Positions 49,701 through 58,683 are shown, numbered from the stretch's first letter. The stretch: 64,000 bases of DNA from Chryseobacterium camelliae (GCF_002770595.1 NZ_CP022986.1:2418001-2482000); one strand, 5' to 3'. Notes: generated by a model not told the origin, from the sequence alone. Made by a program: numbers and translations.

Positions 49701-50254
49701 AAGATTTCACCGTTAACGCGGAAAGCAATTACAGCATTTCCTTTTTTCGATTTATTAACCGGGACTTTAATTTTTGCATTTATGCCTGAATCGATTACTT
49801 CCAGTGCATATCCTCCTGCAGATTTTATCAGTCCTGGGGTATCTTCCCATAATACATCTGCTGTGATCTTACCCGCAGGAATGTCTGATCCGCCAATATA
49901 CTGATCATTTTTCCACATGATATAAGCTTTACGCACGGGAATATATAACCCGCTGCTGCTCTGGGAAGGATCAAACAGGTAACTGTTCGGGGCCTTTGTC
50001 CAGTCTTTGGCTCCATATTGCTTATCACTTCCACTATAAGAATTTTGAACATTGTTCAAGCCAGTCGATTTTCTCTCTATACCAGTCTGTTTTGAATTTT
50101 TCTTTAATGAGGGATTAATGAGCGAATCGCTCTTTGAATATAACTTCTTAACACTTTCTGATTCCATAACCACCCTGGTTTCCAGGTGATTTCTGGAATA
50201 CATGACTGCTGAAACCAGACAGCATGCAACCGCCAATTTTAATGATCTTTCCAT
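46739..50254 (-). CDS. Large secreted protein with two FISUMP-like units and type IX sorting tail
   Basis: 1171 residues with a weak signal peptide (MERSLKLAVACCLVSAVMYS). Two homologous halves follow. Unit one has WSWHIWVTD (186-194), WMDRNLGA (227-234), YQWGRKDP (252-259) and DPCPNGWRLP; unit two repeats WSWHIWVTD near 697, FMDRNLGA, YQWGRKDP near 775 and DPCPEGWRIP. Those words are the hallmark of the Fibrobacter succinogenes major paralogous domain. Each unit begins with an Ig-like strand region (IPVRKAY / INIPVSKAF). The last 75 residues are a type A sorting domain: FFPNPVKNILYIKAP, QVYNMSGQLVKSG, GAYLLRINNSKEIVKIIKE. It should be exported by the type IX system and attached or released at the surface. 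The role is unknown. Confidence 0.9.
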   Translation of the reverse strand: MERSLKLAVACCLVSAVMYSRNHLETRVVMESESVKKLYSKSDSLINPSLKKNSKQTGIERKSTGLNNVQNSYSGSDKQYGAKDWTKAPNSYLFDPSQSSSGLYIPVRKAYIMWKNDQYIGGSDIPAGKITADVLWEDTPGLIKSAGGYALEVIDSGINAKIKVPVNKSKKGNAVIAFRVNGEIFWSWHIWVTDDPSNGSKYKSYVNVKRQRDDGTVETIPDSEWGWMDRNLGALSGTITGGDWNRNAGLLYQWGRKDPIPPLVHRGNDFYEVTGTIGRIRHRVAKNFTNATNFDNLRKFVPLSNATVTNNIRLAIKNPVSLIYVNKNDNSGPAYYNNNANLPVNWFGTSPSVKANQLTQLNLWSDNSMGVINDDYNNDSNAQPYRNKSSYDPCPNGWRLPSALVANLASPGYTDDVRIDFSPFGVRTNMGRNAFEGNNYHIIKPTDSGTPAFMTGFRIYPNFGIDLSNVGGNNMGIFPGTGGISISAHQGQYTDQHQVALWTSTMVKHFDASPAVSARALFVIPDKYQPDTPDAGFPSVKGRYWYFPTATAATSDANGCRCIKDPLYTIDNYDFPTEYLSPETEYLEGLNNPNTYQAVKNTAAFTINIPVSKAFAVQSQLLNNKDILSTANFNNLKANVLWTTNTGLIGGVSMINPSPGSLSGLSASRISVTINPNQSGNAVVTLHNGSIANPVYWSWHIWVTDTPVGSYNYTTELPMTSVTNYVNYVNKADNVFQTEFMDRNLGATDAFPVVANPLTPTTAELAKIRASTGLHYQWGRKDPLPTFQFADNRASYNVFLGNVAANGTVAYSTLAAGTYNDLSGNYIVPYNTYTNASNANVSTADKVSDKISKVLSYSVRNPLIYMIPSTFAPYNSTTPAYTNGTDWLSNEPNLAYDRWGRGGRKSPFDPCPEGWRIPDLTGVAFVSNQDFGLTPFYRKDKNVSTTYSIANDYLGVRVRNPSTTSTIGYTFNDSSYKIGNYPNSGSRGVRSVMTNQSPTGTFNFINFQYPAVWTAALNSSYIGRPINLLFDAASSANRMVAFHDNNDPYFGMSCRCVKVKYDASGNEEGVIPRLQITSLPVTKQAGALSRNEVSDLVKEDKISFFPNPVKNILYIKAPSDQGYYYQVYNMSGQLVKSGKFDHMQTDLSSLISGAYLLRINNSKEIVKIIKE

Positions 50255-50687
50255 ATCCTTTGTTTTAAACTATCTAACACTATACAACACATGAACCCGT
50301 ATCTACAACAGATTATTTATTTTACAAATAACATATACGCCATTTTTTAAGTTGTAGATTGATATACCCAAATAATAAACAACAAAATGACATTATAGAT
50401 ACGTTTATAACAAAAATATATTATAATATGATAGATTCATCAATTATTCAGCCATTTTAATAAAAATAAATATTAATAAATCATAAACAGCAATACAAAA
50501 GCAACAAATAAACGCATATACGTATAATATACATAAATAATACAGTCTGATAATGTGGAAATTAATGTTTAAAACAACACTTAAAAATGCTGTTGATTAT
50601 GTTCCTAAAGCGCAATAATCATGAGAAAATTCAGGTTTAATTAATAGGACATGATTGAAAATGTAAGAATTTCTTCAGGCTACTGTG
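50255..50687. other. AT-rich intergenic region with candidate promoter
   Basis: 433 bases, strongly AT-rich, with no supportable gene. For the secreted protein gene, the minus strand has TTG (50443-50441), 22 bases and TATTTTTG (50418-50411), a plausible promoter that would give a leader of about 150 bases. Repeated CATATACG-like words (50327, 50513) are also seen. Confidence 0.45.
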
Positions 50688-51734
50688 CTATATGATCTTT
50701 TTCAACAGACGTTGGAAAGCCGGCTCAAGAAATCTGGCTACAGTATAAGCCAGGATCCCTATAAAAATAAAAGAAAGAGCAGGAAGAAGAAGATAAGGAA
50801 TCTGCGGGATATGCCGGTGGAGTTTAATCATGGAAGCGATCAGCATATTTTCATGAAGCAGATATAAAGGGTAACTGATGAAGCCTACCAGCCTGAAAAA
50901 ACGGCTCTCAAACAGAACGCCAAACGGAGCCCAGAATAAAGCACCCAGAAATACCAGAATAACGCTTATAAGATAGATATATAAAACAGGATCATGAAAT
51001 TTATAGGCGTAAAACACAGAACACACCAAGCTGATAATCAACAGATAAAGATATCTTTTATCATGGTCCCTATAATAGATATAAGTTAAGGCCCCTGCCA
51101 CAAACCATCCGAAATGAATGAATGACCCGATATAGATTTTCATTGCTGCATTTTCCGCCAATAGCTGATGGACAATAAGGATCTGCAGAAGAGCAGCGGA
51201 TACATACAATATAAAAATCCCTGCCAGTGCAGTATTCCTGTTGAATATAAAATATAAGGCGCCGAAAATCACATAGAACTTCACCTCCACATAGAGTGAC
51301 CAGAACGACAGTTCCAGAACGGGAAAATCCGTGCTGAAGATCCGCTCAAGAATGCTGTTGTTAATAAAAGTAATACCGGGCAGCAGCGATTTCAGCTCAG
51401 GAATACCAAAAGGCCTTTCATAAAAGAAGCCGGCTGTAAGATAGATGATCAGGCTGCAGATAAGCATCCCCGGGAAAAGCCTGAGCCATCTGTTTTTTAT
51501 AAAAATCCGGAAACCCGGTGTTTTTTCAACAGACATCAAAATAACAAATCCTGAGATCAGGAAGAACAGCTGTACACCCAGGCTGCCATATTTGAACAGA
51601 AGATTGCCTGCATATAACTTTCCGAAAGGATAGTAGGCATCCCATATATAATAGCCATGAAACAGGAATACAAGTAAGATAGCCAGTCCCCTCAAGCCAT
51701 CAAGCACCTCTATTCTCTTTTTTTTATCCGGCAT
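50688..51734 (-). CDS. Acyltransferase-3 (OafA/YrhL-like) membrane protein
   Basis: 348 residues with about ten helices. The start IEVLDGLRGLAILLVFLFHG carries the family's conserved LRG-A and membrane His, and the next conserved arginine-phenylalanine region reads FIKNRWLRLFPGM near 78-90, with ISGFVIL before it. The family O-acetylates sugars of cell-surface polysaccharides using cytoplasmic acyl donors. It ends a run of three membrane protein genes (53.9 to 50.7 kb) transcribed leftward; the EpsG-like stop lies 11 bases upstream. The acceptor is unknown. Confidence 0.9.
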   Translation of the reverse strand: MPDKKKRIEVLDGLRGLAILLVFLFHGYYIWDAYYPFGKLYAGNLLFKYGSLGVQLFFLISGFVILMSVEKTPGFRIFIKNRWLRLFPGMLICSLIIYLTAGFFYERPFGIPELKSLLPGITFINNSILERIFSTDFPVLELSFWSLYVEVKFYVIFGALYFIFNRNTALAGIFILYVSAALLQILIVHQLLAENAAMKIYIGSFIHFGWFVAGALTYIYYRDHDKRYLYLLIISLVCSVFYAYKFHDPVLYIYLISVILVFLGALFWAPFGVLFESRFFRLVGFISYPLYLLHENMLIASMIKLHRHIPQIPYLLLPALSFIFIGILAYTVARFLEPAFQRLLKKII

Positions 51735-51745
51735 GATGAAAAAAA

Positions 51746-52885
51746 TTAAGGAAGAAGGTGGTTATGGTAAAGGTCATAGGTAAATCTTCCGGACCGTATA
51801 TTTTTGAAACTGGAGAAAACAATAAAGTTGAACACAATCAGTGCAATGATAAAAGTATGGATCAGTGCTTTTTTCTGGGCAGATACTACATACATCGCAT
51901 TCGGAATCAGGATATAGGCAAACACAATGAATGCCCCTGCAAGGCGGGAGGAGAAAATAGGGTTATTCCTGAAGATGAAATAGGCACAGATCCCAATAAC
52001 CGCATAATTGCGGTGGTATTCATAGTAAGGGTACCTCTGTACCATTTTGGTATCGAATGCAAAAAGAAAAAACGTAAGGATTGCCATCATCACTTCCGGA
52101 ATCCCGATCCCCCCGTTAATCCTTTCGGCACTTTCGTCTATATAACCGTTAAAACCTACCGCAAGCGCATTGTCCCCGGCAAAGTTTCCCAGGAACTCAC
52201 CGAATGATCGGTAGACTTCAAAAGGAGAAAGGAATACGGATGTGATAATCAGGATAAACATCCATGCTTTATTCAGCGGAATGCGTGCTACCCAGTACAT
52301 CGGTAAGAAAAGGTAGCAGACATTGTGGATCCCTCCGGCTATATAAATACAGAGAAGGTAAGCCCAGAGTTTCCGCTCTTTGATATACCGCAAAGCAAAA
52401 TACACGATGAATGACCCTAAATTCTGGCGGATCTGCCCGGATTCCCCCACGAAAAAGCCCGGGATAAACAGCAGGGCCAGAAAGGTAAAAGGATAAAACG
52501 TATTGTCTTCAATATATTTGAACTTAAAGAAAATCGCAAGAGCGGCTACCACAAGGGTTAGGATAAAAAACGGGGCATTGAATATATTGAGCAATACCTT
52601 ATTGATAAGCACAAACAGCCACTCCAGCTCCATAGGCTGCGGAGTTTTAAGGTGCAGTGCGGCAAAGAGGATGGTAATATAATCTTTGGTATCCGAGTAA
52701 ACATAAATCCCCCTGTAACTCCCGAAGTCTGGCCCAACTCCATCACGAAGCCCCGCAATAATGATCAGGTAGGCGCCCAAATAGTACAGCCATTTCCTCT
52801 CCACCTGATGTCCGTATACCTCCTGAAAGCTGAAGATAAGCATGTATATAAGAGCGATAATAAAATACGGATGCAGTAAACTCAT
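51746..52885 (-). CDS. EpsG-family membrane protein
   Basis: 379 residues, polytopic, with the family's early AGLRDGVGPDFGSYRGIY loop near 45-62 and the following MELEWLFVLINKVLLN, then GESGQIRQNLGSFIVYFALRYIKERKLWAY (the RQ motif and basic stretch). EpsG proteins take part in polymerising or secreting exopolysaccharide. The ATG overlaps the stop of the upstream membrane-protein gene (ATGA), so the two are coupled. The reading has about nine helices and ends in a short cytoplasmic tail. Confidence 0.88.
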   Translation of the reverse strand: MSLLHPYFIIALIYMLIFSFQEVYGHQVERKWLYYLGAYLIIIAGLRDGVGPDFGSYRGIYVYSDTKDYITILFAALHLKTPQPMELEWLFVLINKVLLNIFNAPFFILTLVVAALAIFFKFKYIEDNTFYPFTFLALLFIPGFFVGESGQIRQNLGSFIVYFALRYIKERKLWAYLLCIYIAGGIHNVCYLFLPMYWVARIPLNKAWMFILIITSVFLSPFEVYRSFGEFLGNFAGDNALAVGFNGYIDESAERINGGIGIPEVMMAILTFFLFAFDTKMVQRYPYYEYHRNYAVIGICAYFIFRNNPIFSSRLAGAFIVFAYILIPNAMYVVSAQKKALIHTFIIALIVFNFIVFSSFKNIRSGRFTYDLYHNHLLP

Positions 52886-53883
52886 TTAGGGCAATATTTT
52901 TTAAACTGATATGAGGCGATAATGATTCCCGTAAGCACCAGCGGAATGAAAAGCCTGGTTTCCCAGAACAGGCCCACCAGGGCAATCATGGCAAGGTATG
53001 GAGTGGAGAATAAAAAGTATTTCCTGATCACCGATTTTCCCGCTTCATCGGCTATCTTATACCCGAAATATATGCTGATGATGCCGAAGAGCAGCCCGGC
53101 AAGATTATACGGGCTGGTAAAATTCTTAAGCAGGTATATTCCTTCAAAGAAAGAAGCCTGCTGTGGAATGGCCATCCTTAAACCGACATATGGTATGACA
53201 AAAGCCATAACCAGCAGCAAAAGCTCTTTTATATGATTATAATTACCTTTTTTAAGCAGCTGTAGGTCTACAGTTATGGCTGCAAAAAATGCAATATTCA
53301 GACAGGCCGTTTCCCTGACCAGGGTAGATACAAAGATGATCAATGCCAGGACAATAAGATCGCGTGACTGACTGCTTTTAAAATATTTCAGACTGAAAAA
53401 CATGCCCCACAGATAAAAAAAGACAGCAATAGAATCGCAATTGGTCGGCACATACTGTACAATAACCAGAAAGAAGATACAGATAAGATGGATAAGCCGT
53501 CTAACTGTTAAGCCAGCCAACAGATCAGTAGGCTCAAGTTTCAGAATGCGGTCCAGAATCCATGAGGAAAGCATGAAAAATGTAGCATTGATCAGAAAAA
53601 TGCTGTGGTAAAAAAGAGTTCCGCTTTTAAGCAAAAAAGACTTTACAAAAGAAGGAAAAGTACTGACCAGACCAGTAAAGGCTTCCGTAACATGCACGCT
53701 CAGGTAATTAGGAATGACCCTGTAGGCATACACTGATGAAAACATAAAGTCAGGCGCTTTTTCCATGGATTTAAGCCTTACATACGAGGACTCGAAACCA
53801 TAGTAAGAGATCATAAAAAGCAACAGAGGAAAAATTATGATCCATAACCATCCTTCTCTTTTTTCATCAAGTTTTGTAAACAT
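52882..53883 (-). CDS. Polytopic membrane protein of unknown function
   Basis: 333 residues with eight or nine hydrophobic helices. Two loops carry charge pairs, FMFSSVYAYRVIPNYL near 48-62 and STLVRETACLNIAFFAA near 190-206, which resemble the arginine-bearing loops of glycosyltransferase-C-type or polysaccharide-associated proteins. No diagnostic motif is seen. It is the first gene of the run with the EpsG-like and acyltransferase genes and is divergent from the pigment operon. A -7-like TACTTTTG on the minus strand (53960-53953) lies about 70 bases before the ATG. Confidence 0.7.
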   Translation of the reverse strand: MFTKLDEKREGWLWIIIFPLLLFMISYYGFESSYVRLKSMEKAPDFMFSSVYAYRVIPNYLSVHVTEAFTGLVSTFPSFVKSFLLKSGTLFYHSIFLINATFFMLSSWILDRILKLEPTDLLAGLTVRRLIHLICIFFLVIVQYVPTNCDSIAVFFYLWGMFFSLKYFKSSQSRDLIVLALIIFVSTLVRETACLNIAFFAAITVDLQLLKKGNYNHIKELLLLVMAFVIPYVGLRMAIPQQASFFEGIYLLKNFTSPYNLAGLLFGIISIYFGYKIADEAGKSVIRKYFLFSTPYLAMIALVGLFWETRLFIPLVLTGIIIASYQFKKYCPK

Positions 53884-54026
53884 ATCAAATACAAGTTCCT
53901 TTCCTTATAATAGACTGTCTGTTTTTAAAATGCTTATGATTGGGAACTTTTGCAAAAGTATAAGTTTTTTTCATTTCACCAGAATATTTTGTTGATTTTC
54001 AGACAAAACTTATCCGGCCAAATGCT

Positions 54027-54055
54027 TTGAACTAATACTTAAAAAATTAAATTTG
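54027..54055 (+). promoter_or_regulatory. Promoter of the pigment operon
   Basis: TTG (54027-54029), 18 bases, then TAAATTTG (54048-54055). It fits the Bacteroidota consensus, and transcripts would start about seven bases later, so the correct first codon is the ATG at 54074; the leader is very short. Confidence 0.75.
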
Positions 54056-54073
54056 CAGACTTATTCCCACACC

Positions 54074-57000
54074 ATGCACCGTTTTTTTATTTTTTTGTAT
54101 TATCTGATTTCCAGACACAGGATACTGTCCGGAGCTGTGGCTTTATGTATTGCCGCCATATGCATCTTTTTTGCTTCCAGGATTACTTTTGAAGAGGACA
54201 TCAACCAGATCATCCCTAAAAACGAAAAATCGGACCTTACTGCTAAGGTACTGAAACAGCTTAACTTCTCAGATAAGATCATTGTCATTATTGAAAGCAC
54301 CTCTAAAGAGAACAGCTTCCAGCTTTCTGAAACGGCAGATACATTCCTCCAGGATATTCAGCCTTTAAAAAAGTACATTGCAACCGTCCAGGGGAAGGTC
54401 AATGACGATGAAATTTCAAATACGTTTGATTTTGTCCGGGAGCACCTCCCGCTTTTCCTTAACGAACAGGATTATAAGGAAATCGGGGAAAAGCTCCAGA
54501 AAGATAGTATTGATAAGAAGGTGGAAAGTAATTATGTGTCACTGGTATCCCCTGCCAGCCTGGTCACCAAAGAATTCATCAAAAAAGATCCACTGGGCAT
54601 TACCTTTCTGGGCGTAAAAAAACTGAACGCACTCAACCTCAGCCAGGATTTCAGGCTTGAAAACAATTATATCGTCTCCCGCGACGGCAGGCACCTCCTC
54701 CTCTTTATAGACCCTGCCCACAAAAGCAGCGACACCAAAGATAATGAAGCATTCATTAATGCGTTGAATGACATAAAAAACAAACTCAATGTACAGTTCA
54801 AAGGAAAAACGGAACTGAGCTACTTCGGATCTCCGGTGATTGCCGTAGCCAATGCACAGCAGATCAAGAAAGATATCAGGAATACAGTAATCATCTCCAT
54901 GACGGTCCTGCTGGTCCTGCTGATCTACTATTTCCGGAACTTTTTCACACCGGTAATCGTTTTTCTACCCACCATTTTTTCTGTGTTGCTGGCTTTGTTG
55001 GCCCTTTATTTCATCAAGGATAAGCTTTCTGCCATTTCATTGAGTGTAGGTGCTATCCTGATCGGTATTACGATAGATTATGCGCTTCATATCCTCACGC
55101 ATTACAAGCACAATCATAACATAGAAGAGTTATACAAAGAAATCACGCAGCCTATCATCCTGAGCAGCGCCACGACCGCCGTATCATTCCTCTGCCTTGT
55201 TTTCGTCCGTTCCGAAGCCCTGAAAGACCTTGGCCTTTTTGCTTCCCTCACCGTGATCTTCTCTTCTGTTACAGCCCTCATTATTGTACCGCAGCTGTAC
55301 CATCCCAAAAAGGAGAAACAATCCCTTAACACCAACTTCATCGACAGAATCGGTTCTTATCCATATGAAAAAAACAAGCCTCTTATTATCGGCTGCACGG
55401 TTATCATCATCGCCTGCCTCTTCGGGTTCAGGCATGTAGGGTTCAATGAGGATATCGGTGACCTGAACTATATTCCCAAAGAACTGAAGCTGAGCGAAGC
55501 CAAACTCCAGAAACTGTCCGATATCACTTCAAAATCCATCTATACCATTTCCTACGGAGACTCTGAGGATGAAGCGTTGTCTAAAAATACCCGGCTGAAC
55601 AGCTTTCTGGAACGAGAAAAGCAGGAGGGCAAGATTTTAAATTACAGCTCGATAGGCAATGTCGTCCTTTCCCGGAAAGACCAGCAGCAAAAGTTCGAAG
55701 AATGGAACAGCTTCTGGGCCGGAAATAAAAAAAATAAGGCTCTGGAAGACCTAAAACGCGCCGGTGCTCAGTTCGGATTCAACAGTTCCGCTTTCAACAA
55801 CTTTAATGATATGCTGGATAAAAACTATGCTACCTTAAGCCTTCAGGATTATGAAAAGGTAAAAGCTTTACAGGTCACTGAATTCCTGAGTAAGGATAAA
55901 AATTTCTTTACCGTTTCCAATATTGTCAAAGTCGATGAAAACCACCGGGAAGCATTCATAAAAGATGCAGAAAAAAACCATCAGGCGCTTGCCATTGACC
56001 GCCAGCAGATGAATGAAAATTTCCTGGGGCTGCTGAAACGGGATTTCAACACCCTGATCAATTACTCATTACTGGCTATTGTCCTGACCATCATAGTCTT
56101 TTTCAGGAATTTTGAACTTACTGTGCTTACCATGGTTCCGATTGTTTTAACCGGGATCGTAACAGCAGGGATTCTTTATTTTCTGGGTCTTGAACTTAAC
56201 ATTTTCAGCACCGTAGTATGCACCCTCGTTTTTGGTGTAGGGGATGATTTCAGCATCTTCCTGACGCAGGCCATGCAGAAAGAGCACACCACCGGAAAAA
56301 ATGAGCTTCCTACTTACAGGGTATCCATTATTCTGGCGGTATTCACGACCATTCTTTCCATTGGCTCCCTTATTTTTGCCAGGCATCCGGCGCTGCATTC
56401 CCTGGCCCTGGTAGCATTGATCGGAATGTTCTCCGTCATCATCATTACCTCAACGCTATATCCTTTCTGGTTCAGGTTCTTTATTACGAACAGGGCTAAA
56501 AAAGGACTATCCCCGATCACATTCAGGCTGATGGTCAATTCCACGCTTTCCTTCCTGTATTACGGACTGGGCGGATTGTTTTTCTCTTTTATCGGAAGCT
56601 TCTTTGTAAAAAAATCAAAAGGAAAGACATTAAACCTTATCAAAGTTTTTTCTGCCCGGTTTTTAACTTCTGTCCTGTTTACGAATCCATGGGTAAGGAA
56701 GAAGCTCATTAAAAATACGGATGAAGATTTCAGCAGACCGGCAGTCATCATTGCCAACCATACCTCTTTTCTGGATATCCTTGCAGTAGCCATGGTAACC
56801 CACAAAATGGTATTTCTGGTTAATGATTGGGTATATAATTCGCCGGTATTCGGGAAAATCGTTAAAGCATTGGGATTCTATCCTGTTTCCCAGGGGATAG
56901 AAAACGGTATTAATCCGCTCAGGGAGAAGGTGAGCCAGGGCTATTCCCTGATGGTCTTCCCTGAAGGTGAACGCTCTTATACCAATGATATCAAACGGTT

Positions 57001-57727
57001 CCATAAAGGAGCATTTTACCTGGCTGAGCAATTCGGGCTGGACATTGTCCCGGTGTATATCCATGGTAATTCCGAAGTATTGCCGAAAGGGGATTTTATT
57101 ATTTATGACGGAAGCATTACCATTAAAGTAGGCGAAAGAATCAGTAATGATGACCCAACTTTCGGCAGCCACTATTCCGAAAGGACCAAAAGGATCAATG
57201 CCTACTTCAGAACACAGTTTGCTGCGTTGAGAAATGAGCTGGAAGATGAAAATTATTTCAGGAGCAAATTATTCCTGAGCTATCTGTATAAGGAAAATGA
57301 AGTGGTAAAAGCGGTAAAGCAGGATTTCAATACCTATAAGAAGGATTATTACGCGCTTAACCGGTATATTCCCGCTGATGCTAACATCCTGCATATGGCA
57401 GATGATTTCGGACAGAAAGATCTCCTGCTGACATTGTACCAGGCAGGAAGAACGGTATTCACGCTGATTGCCGATGAAGAAAAAAGAGCGGTGGCGAAAC
57501 AGAATTATCTGGTCAAAAGAAGGAAGATCCACTATATCGGCCATATTTCAGAAGTCAAAAAGAATGTTGGTATACTTTTGGTTTCTGATAAGCGCTTTAA
57601 TATAGAAACAATGCCGGAGCTCCCGGAAAAAATCATAACACTGGACAGTGAAAGCCAGGGTATTAAAGATGCAGGGTACCGTTTAGAATTTGAGTCAGGA
57701 ATAATTAAAATTTACATAAAACAGTAA
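54074..57727 (+). CDS. MMPL exporter fused to PlsC-type acyltransferase and methyltransferase-like tail
   Basis: 1217 residues from ATG 54074. Part one (about 1-800) is an RND/MMPL exporter with two halves: periplasmic loops (TFEEDINQIIPKNEKSD and later DIGDLNYIPKELKL) alternate with bundles of helices (LLVLLIYYFRNFFTPVIVFL; AISLSVGAILIGITIDYALH; FGVGDDFSIFL). Part two is a PlsC-type acyltransferase with NHTSFLD near 893-899 and FPEGERS near 962, and a spacer before it. Part three (about 1040-1217) has a Rossmann-like methyltransferase look (ILHMADDFGQKDLLLTLYQA near 1103) lacking the usual glycine loop. The protein would move or acylate lipid-type intermediates of the pigment. Homologues sit in flexirubin and aryl polyene clusters. 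The gene begins the operon. Confidence 0.88.
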   Translation: MHRFFIFLYYLISRHRILSGAVALCIAAICIFFASRITFEEDINQIIPKNEKSDLTAKVLKQLNFSDKIIVIIESTSKENSFQLSETADTFLQDIQPLKKYIATVQGKVNDDEISNTFDFVREHLPLFLNEQDYKEIGEKLQKDSIDKKVESNYVSLVSPASLVTKEFIKKDPLGITFLGVKKLNALNLSQDFRLENNYIVSRDGRHLLLFIDPAHKSSDTKDNEAFINALNDIKNKLNVQFKGKTELSYFGSPVIAVANAQQIKKDIRNTVIISMTVLLVLLIYYFRNFFTPVIVFLPTIFSVLLALLALYFIKDKLSAISLSVGAILIGITIDYALHILTHYKHNHNIEELYKEITQPIILSSATTAVSFLCLVFVRSEALKDLGLFASLTVIFSSVTALIIVPQLYHPKKEKQSLNTNFIDRIGSYPYEKNKPLIIGCTVIIIACLFGFRHVGFNEDIGDLNYIPKELKLSEAKLQKLSDITSKSIYTISYGDSEDEALSKNTRLNSFLEREKQEGKILNYSSIGNVVLSRKDQQQKFEEWNSFWAGNKKNKALEDLKRAGAQFGFNSSAFNNFNDMLDKNYATLSLQDYEKVKALQVTEFLSKDKNFFTVSNIVKVDENHREAFIKDAEKNHQALAIDRQQMNENFLGLLKRDFNTLINYSLLAIVLTIIVFFRNFELTVLTMVPIVLTGIVTAGILYFLGLELNIFSTVVCTLVFGVGDDFSIFLTQAMQKEHTTGKNELPTYRVSIILAVFTTILSIGSLIFARHPALHSLALVALIGMFSVIIITSTLYPFWFRFFITNRAKKGLSPITFRLMVNSTLSFLYYGLGGLFFSFIGSFFVKKSKGKTLNLIKVFSARFLTSVLFTNPWVRKKLIKNTDEDFSRPAVIIANHTSFLDILAVAMVTHKMVFLVNDWVYNSPVFGKIVKALGFYPVSQGIENGINPLREKVSQGYSLMVFPEGERSYTNDIKRFHKGAFYLAEQFGLDIVPVYIHGNSEVLPKGDFIIYDGSITIKVGERISNDDPTFGSHYSERTKRINAYFRTQFAALRNELEDENYFRSKLFLSYLYKENEVVKAVKQDFNTYKKDYYALNRYIPADANILHMADDFGQKDLLLTLYQAGRTVFTLIADEEKRAVAKQNYLVKRRKIHYIGHISEVKKNVGILLVSDKRFNIETMPELPEKIITLDSESQGIKDAGYRLEFESGIIKIYIKQ

Positions 57728-57770
57728 ATACAACTGAAAAGCATATTTTTGTACTAATTAAAGAAATATA

Positions 57771-58682
57771 ATGAAGAAAAATATACTCGTCATCTATTAT
57801 TCACAGACCGGGCAACTGGAGGATATTGTAAAAAATATTGCCAGACCTTTTGAGAATAGAGATGAATACCAGGTAACGTATTATAATATCCGCCTGAAAA
57901 AGGACTTTCCGTTTCCGTGGCCGGGTGACGTTTTCTTCAATACTTTTCCGGAATCTTACCTGCAAATCCCCAGTGAAATCTACCCTCCGGAAGACGAGGT
58001 CCTGAATACCCGTTTTGATCTTATCCTCTTCGGATATCAGGTCTGGTATCTTACACCATCCATTCCAATCATCTCTTTCCTGAAAAGCCCTTATGCAGCA
58101 GGCATCCTGAAGGACACGCCGGTGGTGACCATTTCCGGGACCAGAAACATGTGGATGCTTTCCCAGGAAAAACTGAAGGTATACCTTAGGGATCTTAAAG
58201 CTAAGCTGGTAGGAAATATTGCCCTGGTAGACCGGCATGATAATTACACCAGCGTACTGACGATTCTCCGGTGGCTTACGACAGGAAAAAAAGAAAAATC
58301 AGGAATGCTTCCGGCTGCCGGAATTTCAGATGAAGAAATCGCCGGTTCTGTAAAATACGGTGAAATTATCGAGAAACATTTCAGCACCAATGAGCTCGAA
58401 ACCCTGCAGCCCGACCTGGTGAAAAACGGTGCCGTGGAAATCCGCCCGTTCCTGGTGCGGGTAGAAAAAGTAGGCAATAAAATTTTCACCGTATGGTCTA
58501 ATCTGATTATCAGGAAAAAGGAAAAACGACCATTGCTCATTAAATTCTTTAAAGTATATTTGATGGCTGCGATATGGATCATTTCTCCCATTGTGCTGGT
58601 GTTTCACATACTTTTAGCTCCGCTTCTGAGCTCAAAAAGAAGAAAACAAAAGGAATATTTACAAGGAATTAATTTAAAATAA
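57771..58682 (+). CDS. darA: DarA-like dialkylresorcinol aromatase/condensing enzyme (flavodoxin-like)
   Basis: 303 residues. The start NILVIYYSQTGQLEDIVKNI is a flavodoxin-type FMN loop (SQTGQ). After the Rossmann core (about 1-200, with FDLILFGYQVWYLTPSIPII and TPVVTISGTRNMW) come about 100 residues with a membrane-like helix (LMAAIWIISPIVLVFHILLA) and a basic end. In dialkylresorcinol and flexirubin pathways DarA oxidises the cyclohexanedione made by DarB to the resorcinol ring. The gene follows the exporter fusion by 43 bases, with a -7-like TATTTTTG in the gap, and precedes darB by a single base. Confidence 0.85.
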   Translation: MKKNILVIYYSQTGQLEDIVKNIARPFENRDEYQVTYYNIRLKKDFPFPWPGDVFFNTFPESYLQIPSEIYPPEDEVLNTRFDLILFGYQVWYLTPSIPIISFLKSPYAAGILKDTPVVTISGTRNMWMLSQEKLKVYLRDLKAKLVGNIALVDRHDNYTSVLTILRWLTTGKKEKSGMLPAAGISDEEIAGSVKYGEIIEKHFSTNELETLQPDLVKNGAVEIRPFLVRVEKVGNKIFTVWSNLIIRKKEKRPLLIKFFKVYLMAAIWIISPIVLVFHILLAPLLSSKRRKQKEYLQGINLK

Positions 58683-58683
58683 A

